Below, one piece after another: positions 16,638 through 22,683 of a stretch of 22,683 bases of DNA. This DNA comes from Rhodospirillaceae bacterium (GTDB lineage Bacteria; Pseudomonadota; Alphaproteobacteria; MPNO01; UBA2964). Location of the stretch: the NCBI GenBank assembly GCA_002712335.1, contig PATI01000054.1, positions 3,209 through 25,891 on the forward strand. The letters run 5' to 3'. The notes beneath the pieces were generated by a model. That model was not told the origin of the DNA and ran no database searches. It saw only the letters and a list, made by a program, of their open reading frames with translations. Both the position numbers and the translations under genes were made by a program. Positions within the stretch are counted from its first letter, which is position 1. Every line of letters starts with the position of its first letter.

Positions 16638-17810
16638 TTAATTCACCGCCTTAAGAATGTGCACGGCTACCGCCGCTCCGGATCCACCAACATTTTGTGT
16701 GAGACCATAACGCTTATTATTGAGTTGACGTTCTGAGGTATCAGCACACCCACGAAGCTGCTTAACCACTTCATAAATTTGCCCGGTTCCTGTGGAACCG
16801 ATTGGGTGTCCTTTGGCAATAAGACCACCAGAGTTATTAACCGGCCGAGCGCCATCTCGGCCGGTGGCTCCACTTGCAATATAATTTCCTGCTTCACCTT
16901 TTCCGCAAAACCCAAGATCCTCGTAGGCCAACAACTCAGCAATTGCAAAACAATCATGAACCTCAGCAAAATCAATGTTTTTGGGGCCAATTCCTGCCAT
17001 CTCATAAGCCTGTTTAGCTGCACGCCTTGTACCCTCCAACGCGGTCATAGTGTAACGATCGTGGATAGCTACATAATCGCTAGCACCACCACTACCCACA
17101 ACCAAAACTGGTTGATTCGTAAAACTGGATGCAAGATCGGCACGGCACATAATTACTACCGATGCACCGTCGGTAATACCACAAGCATCAGATAATGACA
17201 GTGGGGAAGCCAAATTTGGAGATTTCATCGCACGCTCAAGGTCAAGGGGCACTCGGAACTGAGCTTTAGGATTAGCCATGGCATTGGCACGATTTTTTAC
17301 TGAAGCTATCTTGATTTGTTTTTCCTCTGTACCAAATTCGTACATATGTCTTCGGGCCATCATAGCGTAAATTCCGGCAAAATTAGTCCCAGCCAGCCTC
17401 TCCCATTCTACGTCTCCGGAAATGCCAAGCCAAAGCCGATTTCTTCCTCTGGGAAGATCAGACATTTTTTCAATTCCCCCAGCCACCGCAATCTTGGTTC
17501 TACCGGATGCTATTGCTGCAACTGCATCACGCATGGCAAAGCCAGATGAAGCACAGGCATTCTCAATGTGGCGCGAACTTGCACCAATCATCCCTGCAGC
17601 TTCCATCATCAAGGGTGCAAAGTTACCAAGTTGTGCACCTCCAGTGGACAAAGATCCGATGTATGCCTCTTCTACCTCTAATGGATCAAACCCCTTATCA
17701 ACATCATTGAAGGCGTCAACTGCCGCTTCATGAAACAAATCCTTAAGGGTTTTATGAGGGTACATCCCATAGCATGTTTGCCCTACACCGATGACCACGA
17801 CATCTACCAT
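16638..17810 (-). CDS. Thiolase, SCP2 type (acetyl-CoA acetyltransferase family)
   Basis: Thiolases cleave 3-oxoacyl-CoA with CoA, or run the reverse condensation. The 390 residues carry the nucleophilic cysteine Cys86 in ENACASSG. HDCF (His about 285) and GHPIGSTG (about 333-340) provide the other catalytic groups. The C-terminal CxG cysteine of classic thiolases is absent (VGGSG, about 373-378), as in the SCP2 and archaeal groups. Members of that group usually need a DUF35 partner, and one is encoded two genes downstream. It begins 12 bases after the crotonase, with GGAAAG upstream of its ATG, and ends four bases before the HMGCS-like gene. It likely does the final C-C cleavage after the 3-hydroxyacyl-CoA dehydrogenase of this operon. 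Confidence 0.93.
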   Translation of the reverse strand: MVDVVVIGVGQTCYGMYPHKTLKDLFHEAAVDAFNDVDKGFDPLEVEEAYIGSLSTGGAQLGNFAPLMMEAAGMIGASSRHIENACASSGFAMRDAVAAIASGRTKIAVAGGIEKMSDLPRGRNRLWLGISGDVEWERLAGTNFAGIYAMMARRHMYEFGTEEKQIKIASVKNRANAMANPKAQFRVPLDLERAMKSPNLASPLSLSDACGITDGASVVIMCRADLASSFTNQPVLVVGSGGASDYVAIHDRYTMTALEGTRRAAKQAYEMAGIGPKNIDFAEVHDCFAIAELLAYEDLGFCGKGEAGNYIASGATGRDGARPVNNSGGLIAKGHPIGSTGTGQIYEVVKQLRGCADTSERQLNNKRYGLTQNVGGSGAAVAVHILKAVN

Positions 17811-17822
17811 ATCGACTTTCCG

Positions 17823-18590
17823 TCACCTAAAGGCGGGTTTGCGCTTATCTAAAAATGCAGACCTACCCTCCTCGAGTTCTGGACCAATGAAAGCTGTTGA
17901 TTGCGACAAACTTTCTAATTCAAGTGCCGCTTCGAGAGATTGAGGTTCTATTGAAAGATGACGCTTTGTAAGAGCAAAGGCATGTGGTGGCATATCTATT
18001 AGACATCTAACTTTTTCGATCGCCTGTTTTTCAGCCTCCCCATCGGGAACCAGCTCATCCGCAAGTCCGATTTCTCTAGCCTCTTGAGATTTCACCATTT
18101 GAGCATAAAGCAAAATTTGTCGCGCCCTAGAGTGCCCCACTTTTCTTTTCAGAGTAAACAGTATGCCATAGTCTGGTGTAAGCCCAACTCGAAAGAAGGG
18201 AAATCCAATGGTGCCGCTCTGAGCAAGAATAATACTATCACAAAGTAAAACGAGGCCGGCTCCTGCTCCAACGGCAAAACCTTCCACTCCCGCGACTATT
18301 GGCTTTTCGGCCTCAGCCAGCAGCCGTACCAACCGATGATTTTCTTTCATCCTTGCTCGACCAGATCTGATATCCATTTCAGTCATGGTGTCTATATCAC
18401 CTCCGGCACAGAAGTTACCGTCAGTGCTCCCTAGCACTATACCTTCAACCGCATTATCGCTAAGTGCTCCAGATAATTTATCAATCAGAGCATCACGTAT
18501 GTCTGGACTTAAAACATTTCTTTTTTCTGGCCGATTAATTGCAACCCTTATTATACCAGGCGCTACAGTTTCTGAATTCAGAACAGGCAT
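17823..18590 (-). CDS. Enoyl-CoA hydratase/isomerase family protein, PaaG-like
   Basis: This is a 255-residue crotonase-fold protein with both oxyanion-hole segments (FCAGGDI at 60-66 and GFAVGAGAG at 104-112). The two glutamates of classic hydratases are replaced, the first by Gly112 and the second by Phe (FPFFRVG, about 130-136). It keeps GLTPDYG with Asp140, the position used by the PaaG-type isomerases of phenylacetate breakdown. An isomerase is therefore more likely than a hydratase. I use the ATG at 18590, preceded by GGAG at good spacing, rather than a TTG at 18596. It lies 24 bases after the LplA-like gene and 12 before the thiolase. Confidence 0.88.
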   Translation of the reverse strand: MPVLNSETVAPGIIRVAINRPEKRNVLSPDIRDALIDKLSGALSDNAVEGIVLGSTDGNFCAGGDIDTMTEMDIRSGRARMKENHRLVRLLAEAEKPIVAGVEGFAVGAGAGLVLLCDSIILAQSGTIGFPFFRVGLTPDYGILFTLKRKVGHSRARQILLYAQMVKSQEAREIGLADELVPDGEAEKQAIEKVRCLIDMPPHAFALTKRHLSIEPQSLEAALELESLSQSTAFIGPELEEGRSAFLDKRKPAFR

Positions 18591-18614
18591 GACCAAAGCT
18601 CCAATAAATTATTA

Positions 18615-19727
18615 CTATAATTCCACAGGCGACATTTTATCGAGTGCTATTTCAATTGCAGCTAAGATATCGTTAGCCGTCACTCCCGCAAACTCAACAT
18701 CATCCCGGTCCAGAAATCTCGCTACACAATTACTCAGACTATCAAGATTTGCGGAGCACCCTGTCAAAGATTCTTCCAACCAAGCAACGCTCACCAAAGG
18801 ACGTGGATGCCAATCACCGTTAATAATTGCCTTTAGAACCTCGCCATTCCGTATTACTAACGTGGCCCAAATCAGGCCTCCAACGGCCTTTGCCCTGCCT
18901 AGACCCATCATATCACCGTTCCTTAATACCCCGCCAAGCATTGTCTTTCTGCTATTAGCAAACAACCATTCATCACTCTCATATTCTGAACGGAAATCAT
19001 CTGCATAACTGCGTTCAATATCTATTACCCTACCTTTCACCAAATCGCCCTCTTGAAAAGCATGAGCCGTCGTCTCTCGTACTAGGGTTTCCAACTCTTT
19101 CGCATCTATAATTTTCTTAGCTTCTCTTTCCAACCAGGTGAAACGGGAAGTCATATCCTTCAAAGCCTTATCTTTCACCTTTTCAGGCGGCATAGGCATT
19201 ATTTTTCCAGCCAACTCTGTATCGATGGGTTTAACGTTAACCACGATTCGGAAGGTCATTACCCCATCCTCGATTTTTAGCGAAGTGGGAACTAACTTAC
19301 GACCCTCCACTTGGATATCATTTAGGGGACGATATTCTGCAGCAAACCCATAGCGCTTAGATAAAGTTTCCGCAAAAGCTTTCAAAATTTTAGGAAAGGC
19401 CTCGGTCGTGGTGTCCGGTACTTCCGGATGATCTGTTGGTAAAAAATAAACGAGAAATGCAGAGCCTTCCCCCGCATAAACCGGGCCACCACCATTTGGC
19501 CGGCGTCTGATTGAAACATTATTCTCTCGACAAAAATTTAGGTCTAATGCTTGTTCTGGATCTTCGTTCACCCCAATTGTAATTGAATCAGCATCAAATA
19601 TATTAAGATACACGGTTGGCGGTGCTTCACCCTTAATGACGGCTTTCTCTATTGCCGGCGAGACAGATACCGAAAAATCAGCATAAGAATTTTTATCCAC
19701 AATTAAACGCCATGTATTATCCGCCAT
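18615..19727 (-). CDS. Lipoate-protein ligase A family protein
   Basis: The 370 residues match LplA with its C-terminal accessory domain (DEWLFANSR near 258, then INGDWHPRP...LEESLTGCSANLDSL). The N-terminal catalytic domain has RRRPNGGGPVYAG (about 75-87), where RRxSGGGAVFHD is usual, and NDIQVEGRKLVP with the lysine expected to contact the acyl-adenylate. The downstream SGSAYR and HHGTLL stretches are much changed (PTSLK, TFRIVV). LplA enzymes adenylate lipoate and attach it to a lysine of E2 or GcvH domains, but no lipoyl domain is encoded in this window. It starts two bases after the PaaK-like gene, with GAGAGGA inside the end of that gene. The true acyl substrate and acceptor are open; the family call is firm. 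Confidence 0.85.
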   Translation of the reverse strand: MADNTWRLIVDKNSYADFSVSVSPAIEKAVIKGEAPPTVYLNIFDADSITIGVNEDPEQALDLNFCRENNVSIRRRPNGGGPVYAGEGSAFLVYFLPTDHPEVPDTTTEAFPKILKAFAETLSKRYGFAAEYRPLNDIQVEGRKLVPTSLKIEDGVMTFRIVVNVKPIDTELAGKIMPMPPEKVKDKALKDMTSRFTWLEREAKKIIDAKELETLVRETTAHAFQEGDLVKGRVIDIERSYADDFRSEYESDEWLFANSRKTMLGGVLRNGDMMGLGRAKAVGGLIWATLVIRNGEVLKAIINGDWHPRPLVSVAWLEESLTGCSANLDSLSNCVARFLDRDDVEFAGVTANDILAAIEIALDKMSPVEL

Positions 19728-19729
19728 CT

Positions 19730-20905
19730 TTATTTTTTCCTCTCATCTACAACCAACGGACCTTCATCAAGTTCCGGTGAAATAACAACTTCATCAACAG
19801 AGATTAGCGTCTGACTTTTAAAACGTTTAGAAACAATTTCTGCAGTCTGATCCCCGCCTGCACCTTTAAGCATTAATGACAACCTATCACTGCCAGCGGC
19901 TGTAGCCGATACTATCAACCTGTAAACACCTTTCAATTCTTCCAATCCCAAAAGTATGGTTCTGAGCTCTGAAGGATAGATTTTGACTCCTTTCACCTTT
20001 ACCATCTCATCCGTCCTACCAAAAACAACATTGGGCAAACAAATTGTCCGCCCAAAAACTGAGGGCGTTTCAACCTTAATAGTAAGATCACCAGTCCGAT
20101 AACGAATTAAGGGTTGGGCTTCCTTATGTAGATGGGTGAGAACCAGTTCTCCTCGTTCTCCATCCTCGACGGGCTTCAAAGTCTCCGGGTCGATCACTTC
20201 CGCATATACAAGCTCGTCAAATATATGTACACCCTGCCCGCCAGGGAATGTTCTTCCAACGGGCAAAAACTCAGACAGGGAAAATGAATCCACTAACATT
20301 GTATCAGGCATTGCATTGGCAACCAAATTGTACAGGGTCTTGTTACCTGAAAAAGCTTCACCACCTGCAAAAAACACTTTGGGAGCTCTAACACCGGATT
20401 CAAGGAGACGCAGCGAAAAGCTTGGATTACCTGCAAGAATATTTACATTGTGAGCGTTACAAATTTCTGCTGCCCGGTCTGCCTCACCCGGCCCTAAGGG
20501 AATACAGGTTACGCCGTGCGCTTCCATTTGCGACTGATAAAATAGCCCTGCAACAAAAAGATGGTAGCCGAAAAATACCGCGCATACATCTCCATCATCA
20601 ACCCCACAGGCATCAAGATGAGTTCGACAAGAAGCTATCATCCGGTCAAGGTCTCCCCTAGTCTGCATAACCGGCACTAATCCGCCTCCCATTGGGCTTA
20701 GGTTCATCCTTACGGTTCTAGTGCCTCCAAAAGTACCGTAATTCGGTTTTTGCATTTCAGATACAAAGTCAGCCCGAGACATTAAGGGAATAGAACTTGC
20801 AAACTCGGTCAATCCCGAAACGGCATCTGGTAACCGCCCCGAATAAAAAGGGTGTCGGGCTAGACGGTCAAGCACCGCGTTTATAGCTTCAAGAGGAAAG
20901 GTCAT
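19730..20905 (-). CDS. Phenylacetate-CoA ligase (PaaK)-family adenylate-forming protein, altered active site
   Basis: The 391-residue product resembles PaaK-type acyl-CoA ligases, which are about 440 residues long. It keeps the adenylate-binding FDELVYAEVIDPETL, the strongly conserved GELVLTHLHKEAQPLIRYRTGDL, and the hinge GRTDEMVKVKGVKIYP. The Ser/Thr-Gly-rich P-loop (SSGTTG in PaaK) is replaced by SPMGGG (70-75). Near the C-terminus the GKA that normally carries the catalytic lysine reads GPL (DEGPLVVDER). The adenylation half-reaction may therefore be impaired or changed. It is the first gene of the eight-gene operon. The ATG at 20905 has no clear Shine-Dalgarno. It lies 60 bases after the dioxygenase-like gene and could be co-transcribed with it. 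Confidence 0.85.
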   Translation of the reverse strand: MTFPLEAINAVLDRLARHPFYSGRLPDAVSGLTEFASSIPLMSRADFVSEMQKPNYGTFGGTRTVRMNLSPMGGGLVPVMQTRGDLDRMIASCRTHLDACGVDDGDVCAVFFGYHLFVAGLFYQSQMEAHGVTCIPLGPGEADRAAEICNAHNVNILAGNPSFSLRLLESGVRAPKVFFAGGEAFSGNKTLYNLVANAMPDTMLVDSFSLSEFLPVGRTFPGGQGVHIFDELVYAEVIDPETLKPVEDGERGELVLTHLHKEAQPLIRYRTGDLTIKVETPSVFGRTICLPNVVFGRTDEMVKVKGVKIYPSELRTILLGLEELKGVYRLIVSATAAGSDRLSLMLKGAGGDQTAEIVSKRFKSQTLISVDEVVISPELDEGPLVVDERKK

Positions 20906-20965
20906 GGTGTATCTTGTAAAATGCCCGAATTAGGGCGGCAAGTACCTGTATATGGTTGAGACATT

Positions 20966-21346
20966 TTATTTTCCTTTACGATCTGATACCGAAACCAATC
21001 GATCCTCATTTAATGGTAATTTATCCCCAAGCCAAAATCCGAAAATTAAATGGTCATTGTACGCATTTGCAGTATTTGGATGAACGAGAATGCTAAGACC
21101 ATCACGATTGACAGTAAGCCATTGAACAAAGGGGTCAAAGTGGTCCACTTTAAACGCAACCTGATACATTGAGACAAGATGTGGTCCAACAGCCTCATCA
21201 TGCCAGCGTCCAATTGTGGTATATGGGAATTTTTCCATTATTTTTTGTCGAAGCGCCGCAGCGATTTCACGGGTATTGCTTAGTTGATAATAAACGTGTG
21301 CATGCCAACTGTTGATGGCCTGAACTGGTTGATTCGGAAATATCAT
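20966..21346 (-). CDS. DOPA 4,5-dioxygenase family protein
   Basis: This 126-residue protein matches the small DOPA 4,5-dioxygenase family, which performs extradiol cleavage of catechols in some fungi, plants and bacteria. Candidate metal or substrate ligands are the histidines of SWHAHVYY (about 13-20), GRWHDEAVGPH and ILVHPNT, followed by the closing DHLIFGFWLGDKLPL. I start it at the ATG at 21346 because GAGGT stands right upstream at family-typical length; an upstream in-frame ATG at 21403 would add a poorly conserved stretch. It diverges from the fumarylpyruvate-hydrolase-like gene, which suggests a shared aromatic pathway. The true substrate need not be DOPA. Confidence 0.85.
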   Translation of the reverse strand: MIFPNQPVQAINSWHAHVYYQLSNTREIAAALRQKIMEKFPYTTIGRWHDEAVGPHLVSMYQVAFKVDHFDPFVQWLTVNRDGLSILVHPNTANAYNDHLIFGFWLGDKLPLNEDRLVSVSDRKGK

Positions 21347-21505
21347 ATTTACCTCAAGTCCAATAGTCGGCTTTATAATAACCTCATACAACCCCAAACG
21401 CATAACATGAAAAAACAGCCATAGACACCCGCAAGCTCACCTTGCCCTTTGGCTCTGGTTGGGTCACATTCACGTCCCCAGTTGATATGTGTTGGAGTAA
21501 TCGAA
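21347..21505. promoter_or_regulatory. Divergent control region between the dioxygenase and FAH genes
   Basis: These 159 bases separate two divergent genes and lie close to a MarR gene, so promoters and a MarR operator are expected here. GAGGT at 21351-21355 (minus strand) is the dioxygenase ribosome binding site, and GGAG at 21494-21497 (plus strand) serves the FAH gene. I found no convincing palindrome or -35/-10 pair; TATAAT at 21374-21379 lacks a partner. Confidence 0.45.
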
Positions 21506-22189
21506 ATGAACTATGTAATTCCAAGTTGGAATTTGCCAAGTCTACCCGTAGAAGGCAGCGAAGAGCGATTTCCAGTGCGACGGATATATTGTATCGGTCG
21601 TAATTATACCGCTCATGCCCGCGAAATGGGAGCAGACGAACGCGAGCCACCTTTCTTTTTTTTAAAGCCGGGAGACGCCATTGTGGAGAACAATGCTACG
21701 ATCCCTTACCCACCTGCGACTGAAAACCTTCATTATGAGGCCGAACTTGTTGTAGCATTAGGTAAATGTGGTTCCAATGTTTCTGTCGAAAATGCAAACG
21801 ATCATGTTTTTGGATACGGTGTCGGAATAGATCTCACGCGCCGTGACCTCCAGGAAGAAGCAAAGGGAATGCGACGCCCTTGGGATATGGGTAAGGGTTT
21901 TGATTCTTCAGCACCTTGTAGCAAAATTTATCCAGCATCCTCCATTGGTCATCCCGAAAATGGATCTATTACCTTAACGGTCAATGGTGAGTTACGACAG
22001 TCCGGCAATATTGGGGACATGATTTGGGATGTTCCAGAAAGTATTGCATACTTATCTACCCTGGTAACACTTGAACCGGGTGATCTTATTTATACTGGCA
22101 CCCCCGAAGGAGTGGGAGCGGTAAGAAGGGGTGAACAAATTGTTGTTCATGTTGAAGGTGTCTGCGACCTAACATTAAATATCAATTAA
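21506..22189 (+). CDS. Fumarylacetoacetate hydrolase family protein, probable fumarylpyruvate hydrolase type
   Basis: Enzymes of this family hydrolyse C-C bonds of ring-cleavage products, for example fumarylpyruvate to fumarate and pyruvate in the gentisate pathway. The 227 residues show CIGRNYTAHAREMG, PPFFFLKPGDAIV and the metal-binding HYEAELVVALG with its ExE pair. GVGIDLTRRDLQEEAKG adds the Asp ligand, and RPWDMGKGFDSSAP and YTGTPEGVGAV complete the core. TRRDLQ and the KxFDxSAP-like segment fit the fumarylpyruvate hydrolase branch best, but acylpyruvases look similar. The ATG at 21506 with GGAG eight bases upstream is preferred to longer in-frame options. MarR follows 16 bases later, likely in the same transcript. 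Confidence 0.9.
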   Translation: MNYVIPSWNLPSLPVEGSEERFPVRRIYCIGRNYTAHAREMGADEREPPFFFLKPGDAIVENNATIPYPPATENLHYEAELVVALGKCGSNVSVENANDHVFGYGVGIDLTRRDLQEEAKGMRRPWDMGKGFDSSAPCSKIYPASSIGHPENGSITLTVNGELRQSGNIGDMIWDVPESIAYLSTLVTLEPGDLIYTGTPEGVGAVRRGEQIVVHVEGVCDLTLNIN

Positions 22190-22205
22190 TTGGTGAAAAA
22201 CAGGA

Positions 22206-22683
22206 ATGGTTGAAAATACCGGAAACACCCAGACCACCCAAATGGGGGGGTTGCATGATTTAATTGGCTATAATTTGCGATGTGCTCAGATTGCAGTCTT
22301 TCAACATTTTAAAAACACCGTGGGGAATTTCAATATTTCCCCACCGCAGTACGGCGCAATGGTGCTTATTAAGGCCAATAAAGGGATAAGCCAATCGGCA
22401 ATAGCTAGTGCGCTTCGTTTTGATCGTTCGACGTTAGTCCAAATTATTGACCGACTTGAAAGCCGAAATTTAGTCGTACGGGAAGCGTCTATAAATGACC
22501 GCAGATCATATGCATTGCGATTAACCAAGTCTGGATCTGCCATGCTTAACCGTCTTAGAAAACTCGTAGAAAAACACGAGAAATATATGACGGAAAATCT
22601 AACTGATAGTGAACGCCAAACTCTGATCCAACTTCTTGCCAGAGTTCATAAAGAAGTAGATGATAATAAAAACACTGGAGGCG
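22206..22683 (+). CDS. MarR-family transcriptional regulator, 3'-truncated by the window edge
   Basis: Reading from the ATG at 22206 gives 159 residues with no stop before the window ends. The sequence has a helical dimerisation start, then a winged helix-turn-helix. SQSAIASALRFDRSTLVQII and DRLESRNLV form the recognition region, followed by the wing NDRRSYALRLTKSG. MarR dimers usually repress a nearby divergent operon and release DNA on binding an aromatic ligand. That would fit control of the dioxygenase gene and perhaps the CoA operon behind it. A run of seven G lies at 22244-22250 near the N-terminus, and an ATG at 22242 is an alternative start. The last residues (DNKNTGG) look close to the natural C-terminus. 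Confidence 0.9.
   Translation, partial: MVENTGNTQTTQMGGLHDLIGYNLRCAQIAVFQHFKNTVGNFNISPPQYGAMVLIKANKGISQSAIASALRFDRSTLVQIIDRLESRNLVVREASINDRRSYALRLTKSGSAMLNRLRKLVEKHEKYMTENLTDSERQTLIQLLARVHKEVDDNKNTGG

Noticed and set aside
18385..19008. Open frame of 207 codons on the plus strand
   Set aside because: It lies antisense across the well-supported crotonase and LplA-like genes and its translation shows no recognisable domain.
21374..21379. Perfect TATAAT as a promoter -10 element
   Set aside because: No -35 element lies at 16-18 bases, and the region is AT-rich enough for this to occur by chance.
22301..22543. Minus-strand open frame of 80 codons
   Set aside because: It is antisense to the clear winged-helix region of the MarR gene.

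Overview
This window looks like chromosomal DNA of a low-to-moderate GC alphaproteobacterium, probably an uncultured lineage. The main reason is the tight run dapF-mtaB-ftsY at the left end, followed later by tkt-gap-pgk; both arrangements are familiar from Alphaproteobacteria. The assignment rests on gene order and protein resemblance only. Genes are densely packed: no gene-free stretch exceeds about 170 bases. I see no rRNA, tRNA, CRISPR array, insertion sequence or phage gene.

Layout. (1) 1-2818, plus strand: the 3' part of dapF, then mtaB and ftsY, joined end to end or overlapping. (2) 2986-5316, plus strand: a large molybdenum hydroxylase subunit (CoxL/XdhB-like) without its usual FAD and 2Fe-2S partner genes. 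(3) 5344-7400, minus strand: a two-gene unit of a fumarate-reductase/succinate-dehydrogenase-type flavoprotein and a free-standing 2Fe-2S domain. (4) 7528-8268, plus strand: an unrecognised protein with two ExxH motifs, perhaps a ferritin-like di-iron protein. (5) 8270-12525, minus strand: tkt, gap and pgk, a central carbon (Calvin/glycolysis-type) unit. (6) 12664-20905, minus strand: a compact eight-gene CoA-thioester operon. In transcription order it holds a PaaK-like adenylating protein, an LplA-like ligase, a PaaG-like crotonase, an SCP2-type thiolase, an HMG-CoA-synthase-like protein, a DUF35 Zn-ribbon/OB-fold protein, an NMO/FabK-like flavoprotein and a two-domain 3-hydroxyacyl-CoA dehydrogenase. 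A small DOPA-4,5-dioxygenase-like gene (20966-21346) lies just upstream and may be part of it. (7) 21506-22683, plus strand: a fumarylpyruvate-hydrolase-like gene and the start of a MarR regulator, divergent from the operon and a good candidate to control it.

The most interesting part is region 6. Its thiolase, HMG-CoA-synthase-like protein and DUF35 protein match the trio that forms the archaeal thiolase/HMG-CoA synthase complex. Here, however, the synthase-like member has lost the catalytic Glu, Cys and His, so it may be a scaffold or an altered enzyme. The PaaK-like protein also lacks the usual P-loop and C-terminal lysine, and the crotonase lacks both classic glutamates but keeps a PaaG-type Asp. 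A run of nine G ends the HMGCS-like gene and doubles as the ribosome binding site of the DUF35 gene; one extra G there would fuse the two proteins in frame. The substrate is unknown; an aromatic or alicyclic acid degraded through CoA thioesters is my inference from the PaaG/PaaH/PaaK-like members and the adjoining ring-cleavage-type genes.
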